DNA from: Acidobacteriota bacterium
GTDB taxonomy: Bacteria > Acidobacteriota > Vicinamibacteria > Vicinamibacterales > CAVVIG01
Length of the DNA stretch: 64,000 nt
Reading direction: 5' to 3'
Assembly (NCBI GenBank): GCA_018268955.1
Contig: JAFDVO010000022.1
Location: forward strand, 1 to 64,000
Shown here in pieces: positions 1 to 8,725 of this stretch. Made by a program: the position numbers and the translations under genes. The stretch's first letter is position 1; each line of letters opens with the position of its first letter. Below the pieces are notes generated by a model, which was not told the origin of the DNA, searched no databases, and was given only the letters and a program-made list of their open reading frames with translations.

Positions 1-26
1 AGAGACGGCCCTTTCATCTGATCAAG

Positions 27-115
27 AATGCACGAATGCAAAATGCAAATGCACGAGCGCGGCGGCGCCTTGGGGCATTCCCACATTCCTGCATTGCTGC
101 ATTCCTGCATTACAG
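27..115. repeat. Inverted AATGCA / TGCATT minisatellite
   Basis: The left arm is built from AATGCA-like units (about 27-55) and the right arm from CATTCCTGCATTGC-like units (about 78-115), so the two arms can pair across a GC-rich centre. It lies just downstream of the minus-strand cupin gene and could act as a transcript-end hairpin. A related GATGCAAGAACGCAG string occurs near 43378. Confidence 0.6.
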
Positions 116-119
116 GTTG

Positions 120-527
120 TTACTTCGCGGGGGCCGGCGTGCTGACCGGCTTGCCCTTCTCGATGACGTAGGTGGCGACGACCTTGGCGGTCTTGCCCGC
201 CTCGGGGTGGCCGTTGTGGATCACGCCGGCCGGGACGAAGAACGGCTCGCCGGTCTGGAGCGTCTTCGCGGGCTGGCCGTCCACTTCGAGCACGAAGGGA
301 CCCGCCTCGACGAAGGAGATTTCCTCACCCGGGTGGGTGTGCCGTCCGGTCTCGCTGCCGGCGGGGAACTCGACGGCGGCCATGACCGCCTCGCGCCCCG
401 GGGCAGACAGATCCTTCTGCTGCAGGATCGTCCGCTTGAACTGCGGCGCCTGCGCAGCCAGTGTGCCCAGCATCAGCGCCACTCCCACTGCCGTCGTCAC
501 CGCGCCGGCCATCACTCGCTTCGTCAT
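120..527 (-). CDS. Secreted single-domain cupin protein
   Basis: This 135-residue protein has an N-terminal signal peptide (about 1-25, ending near LAAQA). One small beta-barrel cupin domain follows at about 40-120. The cupin metal-site signature is visible as GRHTHPGEE (His, His and Glu ligands) with a second-motif His near PAGVIHNGH. The start is supported by a purine-rich AGGGAGAG upstream of the ATG. It is probably periplasmic and may bind a small molecule or metal, but no substrate can be assigned. It lies downstream of sdhB on the same strand, separated by a strong hairpin, so co-transcription with the sdh operon is uncertain. Confidence 0.85.
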   Translation of the reverse strand: MTKRVMAGAVTTAVGVALMLGTLAAQAPQFKRTILQQKDLSAPGREAVMAAVEFPAGSETGRHTHPGEEISFVEAGPFVLEVDGQPAKTLQTGEPFFVPAGVIHNGHPEAGKTAKVVATYVIEKGKPVSTPAPAK

Positions 528-551
528 CAGCTCTCTCCCTCGATCACGTGA

Positions 552-606
552 GCGGCAGGCTGAAGCCTGCCGCCTACGACTGCTTGCCTTCCCGGCCCTC
601 CGGGCC
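552..606. repeat. Perfect hairpin plus GGCCC palindrome
   Basis: Positions 552-573 form a perfect 9-bp stem (GCGGCAGGC / GCCTGCCGC) with a TGAA loop. A second palindrome, GGCCCTCCGGGCC, lies near 594-606 and touches the sdhB stop codon. Neither has a T-tract, so this is not a classical terminator. It may be an mRNA-stabilising or REP-like intergenic hairpin between sdhB and the cupin gene. Confidence 0.6.
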
Positions 607-1352
607 TACTTGGCCGCCAGCACCGCGCGGACGTACTCGCGGGTCATCTTCGCGATGTTGGAGATCGGGATCTCCTTCGGGCAGACCGCTTCGCACTCCG
701 CTTCGTTCGAGCAGCTGCCGAACCCTTCGGCGTCCGCCTGCTCGATCATCGCGACGACGCGCCGTTCGCGCTCCGCGTCCCCCTGGGGGAGCAGGGCGAG
801 CTGCGAGATCTTCGCGCTCATGAAGAGGTGCGCCGACGCGTTCTTGCAGGCGGCCACGCAGGCGCCGCACGCGATGCACTGCGCCGAGTCCATGGCCGCT
901 TCGGCCACGTCCTTCGGAATCGGAATCGCGTTGCCGTCGGGTGCGCCACCGCAGTTGATGGACACGTAGCCGCCGGCTGCGATGATGCGGTCGAACGCGC
1001 TCCGGTCGACCACCAGATCCTTGACGACCGGGAACGCCCGTGCGCGCCACGGCTCGATGGTGATGGTGTCGCCGTCCTTGAAGCGGCGCATGTGCAACTG
1101 GCACACGGTCGTGCCGCGGTCAGGCCCGTGCGGCACGCCGTTCACGACCAGGCTGCACATCCCGCAGATGCCTTCGCGGCAGTCCGAGTCGAACGCGATC
1201 GACTCTTCGCCCTTCCGCAGCAGCGATTCGTTGACGACGTCCAGCATCTCGAGGAACGACATGTCGGGCGAGACGTTCTCGGCGACGTAATCGACAAGCC
1301 GGCCAGCCGCATTCGGGCCAGCCTGACGCCAGATTTTCAGGTTGAGTCTCAC
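606..1352 (-). CDS. sdhB: Succinate dehydrogenase/fumarate reductase iron-sulfur subunit
   Basis: SdhB (248 aa) carries electrons from the flavoprotein SdhA to the membrane quinone site. The plant-type 2Fe-2S loop is seen as CREGICGMC (about residues 59-67) with the fourth Cys in TVCQ. The C-terminal 4Fe-4S and 3Fe-4S ligands are [11 protein letters not shown] (near 140) and [10 protein letters not shown] (near 225). The start is GTG with AAAGGGA upstream. The sequence resembles type-B complexes (Bacteroidota, epsilon-proteobacterial and Bacillus type). It is the last sdh gene of sdhC-sdhA-sdhB and is separated from sdhA by a 137-bp gap filled by a repeat. Confidence 0.96.
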   Translation of the reverse strand: MRLNLKIWRQAGPNAAGRLVDYVAENVSPDMSFLEMLDVVNESLLRKGEESIAFDSDCREGICGMCSLVVNGVPHGPDRGTTVCQLHMRRFKDGDTITIEPWRARAFPVVKDLVVDRSAFDRIIAAGGYVSINCGGAPDGNAIPIPKDVAEAAMDSAQCIACGACVAACKNASAHLFMSAKISQLALLPQGDAERERRVVAMIEQADAEGFGSCSNEAECEAVCPKEIPISNIAKMTREYVRAVLAAK

Positions 1353-1370
1353 GATGAATCCCTTTCAGGC

Positions 1371-1488
1371 CCTGGGCTCCCGGCTCCGGGCTCCCGGCCA
1401 GTCGGCTTCGGGCTGACCGGCCCCTGAGCCTGGAGCGTCTGAGCCTGTGGCCGACGCCGCCTGAAGCCAGGAGCCTGAAGCCCGATGC
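1371..1488. repeat. GGCTTC/GAAGCC intergenic hairpin element (copy 1)
   Basis: Imperfect direct copies of GGGCTCCCGGCT lie on the left and CCTGAAGCC-like inverted copies on the right, around a central GTCGGCTTC ... GCCGAC pair. The same architecture recurs at 5408, 25441, 34893 and 36171. It sits between sdhA and sdhB inside an operon, so it must be transcribed and could fold as a long imperfect hairpin. Confidence 0.8.
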
Positions 1489-1489
1489 C

Positions 1490-3399
<1,910 letters not shown>

Positions 3400-3403
<4 letters not shown>

Positions 3404-4083
3404 TGCCCCACCTGCCCGCCGAAGAGATGCACGTAAAGGGTGATCAGGATGAATCCGCCGCCGATGAGGACGGCGAACGCCTTCCCGAACGCGAGGATGC
3501 GCGGTGTCCAGCGCGGATGATCGAGGCCGAGCGACTGGAAGCCGCTCGACACGCCGTGCCACAGGTGCGACCCGACGATCAGCATGCTGACCACGTAGAA
3601 CGCGACCATCAGCGGGCTGCGGAAGTTCTCGACGACCAGCCGATGCAGATCCCGCACGCCGTCTGCGCCGTCGACCGCGTAATACGCGCCGTACTTGAAG
3701 CCCTTGACGTGGATGACGACGAAGATCAGCAGCCAGAGGCCGGTGATGATCATCGTGAGCGAGGAGACGGAGCGACGGCTCGGCGAGCCCTGGCTCTTCT
3801 TCGCCTGGTAGGCGACAGGGCGCGCCTGCTGGTTCCTGAGGTACATCGTAACGGTCTTGTAGATGTGCACCAGGAAGATGAGCAACAGCACGATCTCGAT
3901 GACCGGGATCAGCGGGTTGCTCGTGAGGGTGTGCGAGTACGTGTTGAACGTGTCGCGGCCGAGGAAGATGAGGGCGTTGCCGGCGATGTGCGAGATGAGG
4001 AACAGGAAGAGAGCGAGGCCGGTGACGCCGATCAGCAACTTCGTGCCGACGGACGTGCTGAAGACGCGAATGCGCGAAGACAT
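3400..4083 (-). CDS. sdhC: Type-B succinate dehydrogenase cytochrome b membrane anchor
   Basis: The 227-residue protein has five hydrophobic helices, as expected for a type-B di-haem cytochrome b that anchors SdhAB and reacts with (mena)quinone. Candidate haem-ligand His residues lie in the helices at SHIAGN, VHIYKT, IHVKGF and SHLWHG. A single long SdhC, rather than separate SdhC and SdhD, is the type-B arrangement. The ATG at 4083 is preferred over the adjacent TTG at 4086. It is the first gene of the minus-strand sdhCAB operon and is divergent from sucC across a 161-bp gap. Confidence 0.93.
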
Positions 4084-4191
4084 CAACCGCAGAGTTTACA
4101 TCAATTTAGGCGGCGTACCCTGACGTGCGTGACGTCGTCTGGAGGAGGCGGCGGACACACGAGCGCGACGCGGCCGCATGCGCGCGCGCCA

Positions 4192-4221
4192 TTGACGAAA
4201 CCTCATCGTGGCACGTAGCAT
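4192..4221 (+). promoter_or_regulatory. Putative sigma70-type promoter for sucC
   Basis: TTGACG at 4192-4197 and TAGCAT at 4216-4221 are separated by 18 nt, and the sucC ATG is 24 nt downstream. This lies in the divergent gap between sdhC and sucC. It is assigned by pattern only. Confidence 0.4.
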
Positions 4222-4244
4222 CAGGTGCCCTCTAAACCTCCACG

Positions 4245-5405
4245 ATGAAAATCCACGAGTACCAAGCCAAAGCGATCCTCGCGAAGTACGGTGTTCCCGT
4301 GCCGCGTGGTGAAGTTGCCTTCAACGCCACCGAAGCCGGCGACATTGCCCGGCGGCTCGGCGGCTCCATCGTCGTCGTCAAGGCGCAGATCCACGCCGGC
4401 GGCCGCGGGAAGGGCGGCGGCGTCAAGCTCGCCAAGTCGCCCGACGAGGCCGAGGCGATTGCCCGGCAGATGATCGGTATGACGCTGGTGACCCACCAGA
4501 CCGGTCCCGAAGGGCGCGTCGTCGGACGCGTGCTCATTGAGGAAGGGCTGCAGATGGAGCGCGAGCTCTACCTGAGCATCGTCCTCGATCGATCGGCCGG
4601 GAAGCCGGTCATCATGGCCAGCGCCGCAGGCGGCATGGACATCGAAGAGGTCGCCGCGGCGACGCCCGAGAAGATTCACAAGGTGCACATCGAGCCGGGC
4701 GTGGGCTTCGTGCCGTTCCAGGCACGCCAGCTCGGATTCGCGATGGGGCTGGCCGGCGCGCAGGTGAACAAGCTGGTGAAGCTGGTCGGTTCGCTCTACG
4801 ACGCGTTCGTCGCGACCGACGCGGCGATGGTCGAGATCAACCCGCTGGTCGTGACGGCCGCGGGCGACCTGCTGGCTCTCGACGCCAAGGTGAACTTCGA
4901 CGACAACGCCCTCTATCGCCATCAGGACATCCGCGACCTGCGGGACCTGGGTGAAGAGGATCCGCTCGAGATCGAAGCCTCGAAGTTCTCGCTCAACTAC
5001 ATCCACCTCGACGGCAACATCGGCTGCATGGTCAATGGTGCGGGCCTCGCGATGGCGACCATGGACATCATCAAGCTCGCAGGCGGGGAGCCGGCGAACT
5101 TCCTCGATGTCGGCGGCGGCGCGAATGCCGAGCAGATCCGCAACGCGTTCAAGATCCTGATGTCGGACAAGAACGTGAAGGCGGTGCTCATCAACATCTT
5201 CGGCGGCATCCTGCGCTGCGACGTGCTCGCGCAGGGCGTGATTGCCGCGGTGAAGGAACTCGGGGTCCCCGTGCCGATCGTCATCCGCATGGAAGGCACC
5301 AACGTGGAGGAAGGGAAGCGGCTCCTGCGCGAGAGCGGGATGAACTTCGCCACGGCAGACTCGATGGGCGAGGCGGCCACGAAGGTCGTCGAGCTCGCGG
5401 GCTGA
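4245..5405 (+). CDS. sucC: Succinyl-CoA synthetase (ADP/GDP-forming) beta subunit
   Basis: SucC (386 aa) pairs with SucD to interconvert succinyl-CoA and succinate with substrate-level phosphorylation. The start [20 protein letters not shown] is the classic family N-terminus. The ATP-grasp domain includes [19 protein letters not shown] (about 45-63) and EINPLVVT. The CoA-ligase domain carries [15 protein letters not shown] and FLDVGGGA. The length is normal for the family (about 385-390). Together with sucD and the divergent sdhCAB, it places two consecutive TCA-cycle steps at one locus. Confidence 0.97.
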   Translation: MKIHEYQAKAILAKYGVPVPRGEVAFNATEAGDIARRLGGSIVVVKAQIHAGGRGKGGGVKLAKSPDEAEAIARQMIGMTLVTHQTGPEGRVVGRVLIEEGLQMERELYLSIVLDRSAGKPVIMASAAGGMDIEEVAAATPEKIHKVHIEPGVGFVPFQARQLGFAMGLAGAQVNKLVKLVGSLYDAFVATDAAMVEINPLVVTAAGDLLALDAKVNFDDNALYRHQDIRDLRDLGEEDPLEIEASKFSLNYIHLDGNIGCMVNGAGLAMATMDIIKLAGGEPANFLDVGGGANAEQIRNAFKILMSDKNVKAVLINIFGGILRCDVLAQGVIAAVKELGVPVPIVIRMEGTNVEEGKRLLRESGMNFATADSMGEAATKVVELAG

Positions 5406-5407
5406 CA

Positions 5408-5518
5408 GCGGGCTTCTGGCTCAGGGCTTCCGGCTCTGGGCCGGTCGGCTTCCGGCCTACGCTCCAGGCCCGCAGCCGACGCTGCCCGAAGCCGAGAGCC
5501 TGGAGCCGAGAGCCTCAT
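5408..5518. repeat. GGCTTC/GAAGCC intergenic hairpin element (copy 2)
   Basis: The left arm holds GGCTTCTGGCTCAGGGCTTC-type units, the centre is GGTCGGCTTCCGGCC ... GCAGCCGACG, and the right arm holds CCCGAAGCCGAGAGCC-type units. It fills nearly the whole sucC-sucD gap and ends about 10 nt before sucD, so the sucD ribosome-binding region directly abuts it. Confidence 0.8.
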
Positions 5519-5528
5519 AGAGACAACG

Positions 5529-6404
5529 ATGGCAGTACTCATTGACAAGAACACGCGGCTGATTGTCCAGGGATTGACCGGCCGCGAAGGGACGTTTCAC
5601 GCGAAGGCCGCCGCGGCCTACGGCACCAACGTCGTGGGAGGCGTCACGCCCGGCAAGGGTGGGACGACGCACGAGGGGTGGCCGGTGTTCAACACCGTGC
5701 AGGAGGCCGTGGAGAAGGCGGGCGCGAACGCGTCGGTCATCTTCGTGCCGCCGCCATTCGCCGCCGACGCCATCATGGAGTCGGCCGATGCAGGGCTGCC
5801 GCTGGTCGTCTGCATCACCGAAGGGATCCCGACGCTGGACATGATGCGCGCGACGACCTTCCTCACGTCGCACCCGAAGACGCGGCTGATCGGCCCGAAC
5901 TGCCCCGGCGTCATCTCCGCGGGCCTCGGCAAGGCCGGGATCATCCCTGGCCACATCTGCCGTGAAGGGTCGATCGGGATCGTGTCGAAGAGCGGCACGC
6001 TCACCTACGAGGCGATTCACCAGCTGTCGCGCCTCGGCCTCGGCCAGACCACCTGCATCGGCATCGGCGGCGACCCGCTCATCGGCACCAGCCACATCGA
6101 TGCGCTGAAGCTGTTCGCTGACGACCCGGCCACCGAGGCGGTGATCATGATTGGCGAGATCGGTGGCAGCGCGGAGGAAGAAGCCGCCGCGTGGATCAAG
6201 GAGAACTTCAAGAAGCCGGTCGTCGCGTTCATCGCCGGCCAGACCGCGCCCCCCGGCCGCCGCATGGGCCACGCCGGCGCGATCATCTCCGGCGGATCCG
6301 GCGCCGCGTCCGACAAGATGGCAGCCCTGACCGCCGCCGGCGTGACCGTCGTCAAGAGCCCGGCGGATATGGGAACGGCGATGAAGCAACTGCTCGGCAA
6401 GTAA
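5529..6404 (+). CDS. sucD: Succinyl-CoA synthetase alpha subunit
   Basis: SucD (291 aa) binds CoA in its N-terminal Rossmann domain and carries the phosphorylated His. Visible motifs are [14 protein letters not shown] near the start, the GPNCPGVI strand (about 123-130), and the active-site loop [18 protein letters not shown], where the first His is the phosphohistidine. Length matches the family. It follows sucC by about 120 bp and is presumably cotranscribed through the intervening repeat. Confidence 0.97.
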   Translation: MAVLIDKNTRLIVQGLTGREGTFHAKAAAAYGTNVVGGVTPGKGGTTHEGWPVFNTVQEAVEKAGANASVIFVPPPFAADAIMESADAGLPLVVCITEGIPTLDMMRATTFLTSHPKTRLIGPNCPGVISAGLGKAGIIPGHICREGSIGIVSKSGTLTYEAIHQLSRLGLGQTTCIGIGGDPLIGTSHIDALKLFADDPATEAVIMIGEIGGSAEEEAAAWIKENFKKPVVAFIAGQTAPPGRRMGHAGAIISGGSGAASDKMAALTAAGVTVVKSPADMGTAMKQLLGK

Positions 6405-6427
6405 GAACGCGACGAGCAGCTCGATCC

Positions 6428-6557
6428 AATTGGTGAGTTGGCGATCTGGTGAGTTGGCGCGGGGAACGCCAGCGACCGCGGCGGACGGCAGGTCACGCGA
6501 CGAGCAGTTCGCGTACTTGGTGAATTGGCGAATTCGTGAGTTGGTGAGTAGGAGGCC
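6428..6557 (+). repeat. GGTGAATTGGCGAATT minisatellite, left flank of four-helix gene
   Basis: Degenerate 7-9-nt units of the form TTGGTGA/ATTGGCG occur at 6428-6465 and 6516-6551. They are AT-richer than the surroundings. Copies in the opposite orientation lie at 7112-7158, on the other side of the four-helix-bundle gene. Confidence 0.75.
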
Positions 6558-6676
6558 ACACGCTCGCCTGCGGGAAACACTCCGCGGCAGTTCGCTCCAA
6601 GCAGTGAGCTGTCGATCAGGTCAGTTGGTGGGTCGTCAGTAGTCAGAGGAGAACGCAGGACCGGCGTGGGCACGAG

Positions 6677-7045
6677 CTACTCGCGGGATCTGAGGTTCTC
6701 CTTTGCTGTTTTCAGGGACTTAGAGAGGATCGCGAGCAACTCTCCGGCCTCGAGGCGCAATGGTCTCACGGCCTCGGCCCTTGCGACTCCGACCCGTTCG
6801 ACCAGGTCGAGCCAGAATAGCGTTTCATCGGCCTCTTCGACCGCAACTCCCAGTTTCGCGACGAACTCTCGGCGTGAGCGCCCACGGCAGGCCGCGCGGT
6901 AATTGGCGGCCGTTGCGGTACCTGCCTTGAGAAGTTGTCGGGACCGTTCGCGCGTATCGCTGTCGCGCGGAAGCGCGCGGCAGAACATCACGCACTGTGC
7001 GGCAAAGGCGAACGTTCGGGCCCGCATGTCGTCAGCGATCGTCAT
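6677..7045 (-). CDS. Four-helix-bundle protein (TIGR02436 / 23S rRNA IVP-like)
   Basis: The 122-residue helical protein matches the four-helix-bundle family related to the 23S rRNA intervening-sequence protein. Recognisable features are the [20 protein letters not shown] first helix, the second-helix [20 protein letters not shown], and the third-helix [18 protein letters not shown]. Function is unknown; relatives include the Avd accessory protein of diversity-generating retroelements. Three starts are possible (GTG 7090, ATG 7045, ATG 7027), and 7045 gives the usual length. It is an isolated gene between sucD and ndk, on the opposite strand, bracketed by oppositely oriented minisatellites. 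That arrangement suggests insertion of a cassette into a core-gene gap. Confidence 0.85.
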   Translation of the reverse strand: MTIADDMRARTFAFAAQCVMFCRALPRDSDTRERSRQLLKAGTATAANYRAACRGRSRREFVAKLGVAVEEADETLFWLDLVERVGVARAEAVRPLRLEAGELLAILSKSLKTAKENLRSRE

Positions 7046-7111
7046 GGCGACCCGCGCAGCCAGCTCCGTGCCAGCTGCTGGTTCCTTCACCGACGTCGGG
7101 CAATCAGCACA

Positions 7112-7158
7112 CCAACTTGCCGATTCACCAATTCACCAATTCACCAATTCACCAATTG
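7112..7158 (-). repeat. ATTCACCAATTCACC minisatellite, right flank of four-helix gene
   Basis: Four or more tandem copies of ATTCACCA lie directly before ndk. This is the reverse complement of the 6428-6557 family. The array runs to within 2 nt of the ndk TATAAT hexamer, so it forms the upstream part of that promoter. Confidence 0.85.
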
Positions 7159-7159
7159 C

Positions 7160-7165
7160 TATAAT
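7160..7165 (+). promoter_or_regulatory. Consensus -10 box (TATAAT) for ndk, implying a leaderless start
   Basis: A perfect TATAAT lies with exactly 6 nt between it and the ndk ATG at 7172. Normal -10 to start-site spacing puts transcription initiation at or next to the A of the ATG. No clear -35 or Shine-Dalgarno sequence is present. Confidence 0.55.
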
Positions 7166-7171
7166 CACCAG

Positions 7172-7588
7172 ATGTCTCAGCGTACTCTCGCCATCATCAA
7201 GCCGGACGCCGTGGAGCGGAAGCTCGCGGGCCGGATCATTCAGCGCATCGAAGACGAAGGGTTCACCATCCGCGCCATGCGGCGCGTGCACCTCACCGAG
7301 CAGCAGGCGGGCGGCTTCTACGCCGTGCACCGCGAGCGGCCGTTCTTCGCGAGCCTCACGCAGTTCATGTCGTCGGGCCCGGCGATCGTGCTCGTGCTCG
7401 AGGCCGAGGATGCGATCAAGAAGTGGCGGACGCTGATGGGCGCCACGAACCCGGCAAATGCTGACGCCGGCACGCTGCGCAAGGAGTTCGCCGAGTCGAT
7501 CGAGCGCAACGCCACGCACGGCTCCGACGCGCCAGAGACGGCCGCGTTCGAGATCGGCTACTTCTTCCCCGGAGTGGATCTGATTTAG
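7172..7588 (+). CDS. ndk: Nucleoside diphosphate kinase
   Basis: Ndk (138 aa) transfers the gamma-phosphate of NTPs to NDPs through a phosphohistidine. The N-terminus [19 protein letters not shown] is typical. The Kpn-loop/active-site region is [16 protein letters not shown] followed by [16 protein letters not shown], in which the His of THGSD is the catalytic residue. The start at 7172 is set by family homology; an open frame extends upstream to 6935 but crosses the repeat. The gene is probably transcribed from the adjacent TATAAT. Confidence 0.97.
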   Translation: MSQRTLAIIKPDAVERKLAGRIIQRIEDEGFTIRAMRRVHLTEQQAGGFYAVHRERPFFASLTQFMSSGPAIVLVLEAEDAIKKWRTLMGATNPANADAGTLRKEFAESIERNATHGSDAPETAAFEIGYFFPGVDLI

Positions 7589-7589
7589 G

Positions 7590-7663
7590 GCTGGTGGGGC
7601 TGGTTGGGCAGGTCGGACTGTGGCAGTGACAGTCCCACCTGTCCGACCCGCCCCTCCTGCCCT
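7590..7663. repeat. GGCTGGTTGGGCAGG hairpin repeat (copy 1)
   Basis: GGGCTGGTTGGGCAGGTCGG is followed by an inverted copy (CAGTCCCACCTGTCCGACCC), giving an imperfect stem around GGCAGTGACAG. A close relative is at 11188-11250. It lies between ndk and the DUF2905 gene and may terminate or stabilise the ndk transcript, though it has no T-tract. Confidence 0.7.
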
Positions 7664-7671
7664 GCAGTGCC

Positions 7672-7866
7672 GTGGGAAAAGCGCTCGTCATCATCGGGCT
7701 GGTCATCGCCGCCATCGGGGCCGTGATGATGCTCGGTGTGCCGCTCGGGCGGCTGCCGGGGGACATCGCCGTTCGCAAGGGGCACTTCTCGTTCTATTTC
7801 CCGCTCACGACGTCGATCGTCCTGAGCATCGTACTGACGCTTCTCCTCGCCTGGTTTCGACGCTGA
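7672..7866 (+). CDS. DUF2905 small membrane protein
   Basis: This 64-residue protein (GTG start) has two hydrophobic helices (about 4-22 and 44-60) linked by the family-typical GRLPGDIAVRKGHFSFYFPLTTS segment. It matches the widespread DUF2905 family of inner-membrane proteins of unknown function. The stop is 3 nt before dcd, so the two genes are probably translated from one message. Confidence 0.85.
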   Translation: MGKALVIIGLVIAAIGAVMMLGVPLGRLPGDIAVRKGHFSFYFPLTTSIVLSIVLTLLLAWFRR

Positions 7867-7869
7867 CAC

Positions 7870-8424
7870 ATGGGCATCAAGGCTGATCGCTGGATCAAGC
7901 GCATGGCACTCGAGCACGGCATGATCGAGCCGTTCGTCGAGAGCCAGGCACGGGCAGGGGTCGTCTCCTACGGCGTGTCGTCCTACGGGTACGACATCCG
8001 GGTCGCGGACGAGTTCAAGGTGTTCACCAACATCTACAACACGGTGGTGGACCCGAAGAACTTCGACCCGAAGTCGTTCGTCGACATCAAGGCCGACGTC
8101 TGCATCATCCCGCCGAACTCGTTCGCGCTCGCGCGCACCATCGAGTACTTCCGCATCCCGCGCGACATCCTGACGGTCTGCCTCGGCAAGTCCACCTACG
8201 CGCGCTGCGGCATCATCGTGAACGTCACCCCGTTCGAGCCCGAATGGGAAGGGCACGTCACGATCGAGATTTCCAACACCACCCCGCTGCCGGCCAAGAT
8301 CTACGCGAACGAAGGCATCGCCCAGGTGCTCTTCTTCCAGGGGGACGAACCCTGCGAAACCTCCTACAGGGACAAGCAGGGCAAGTACCAGGCGCAGCGC
8401 GGCGTCACACTACCGAAGATCTGA
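7870..8424 (+). CDS. dcd: dCTP deaminase
   Basis: Dcd (184 aa) deaminates dCTP to dUTP, feeding dTMP synthesis. The trimer-forming beta-fold motifs are present: SYGYDIRV near 37, the nucleotide-binding GKSTYARCG near 110, and [17 protein letters not shown], which carries the catalytic Glu (EGHVTIE). The C-terminal RGVTLPKI is the conserved lid tail. The length is slightly below the E. coli enzyme (193) and normal for this subgroup. A bifunctional dCTP deaminase/dUTPase is possible but not decidable here. Confidence 0.95.
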   Translation: MGIKADRWIKRMALEHGMIEPFVESQARAGVVSYGVSSYGYDIRVADEFKVFTNIYNTVVDPKNFDPKSFVDIKADVCIIPPNSFALARTIEYFRIPRDILTVCLGKSTYARCGIIVNVTPFEPEWEGHVTIEISNTTPLPAKIYANEGIAQVLFFQGDEPCETSYRDKQGKYQAQRGVTLPKI

Positions 8425-8427
8425 GCA

Positions 8428-8535
8428 TTGCTGAATGCTAAGTGCCAATTGCTCATCTGAGGCCAGAGCCTGCGCTGGCGGCAGTGGTGAACCAACAGCA
8501 GCAACTGCCAATCTTCAGCAATCAGCACTTTGAGC
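8428..8535. repeat. Inverted TTGCTGAATGCTAAGTGCC arms
   Basis: A left arm near 8430-8455 and its approximate reverse complement near 8500-8530 (CAACTGCCAATCTTCAGCAA) can pair around about 45 nt. This is the first of three different repeat elements stacked head to tail in the 301-bp dcd-cytochrome gap. Confidence 0.6.
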
Positions 8536-8660
8536 GGGTTGCAAAACGCTCCACCACGGAGGACGCTCAGGCCTCGGAGACGGGTGTTCCCAAGAAGGAA
8601 ATCTCCGCGAGCTCCGCGCACGCCGCGGTGGCGCTGTTGTGTTTTGAAACGCACTCTTAG
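8536..8660 (+). repeat. CCACGGAGG-type ~120-bp dispersed element (copy A)
   Basis: The landmarks in order are GGGTTGCAAAACGCTCCACC, CACGGAGG units, a TTCCCAAGAAGGAAATCTCC centre, CTCCGCG units, and the end block TTTTGAAACGCACTCTTAG. The same landmarks recur at 26521-26632 (same strand) and, reverse-complemented, at 30012-30130. The CACGGAGG and CTCCGCG halves can pair as one long stem. Confidence 0.85.
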
Positions 8661-8722
8661 CCTCTAGCGATCAGCCTTTAGCGTTCAGCCTTTAGCGATT
8701 AGCCTTTAGCGATTAGCCTTTC
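8658..8722 (+). repeat. TTAGCGATCAGCC tandem repeat ending at a GTG start
   Basis: About four 14-nt units of the form CCTTTAGCGATTAG are followed by TTTCCCTGTG, where the GTG is the cytochrome start codon. A similar TTTAGCATTTCCCCTGTG stretch abuts the mutL GTG start at 26673. Confidence 0.8.
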
Positions 8723-8725
8723 CCT

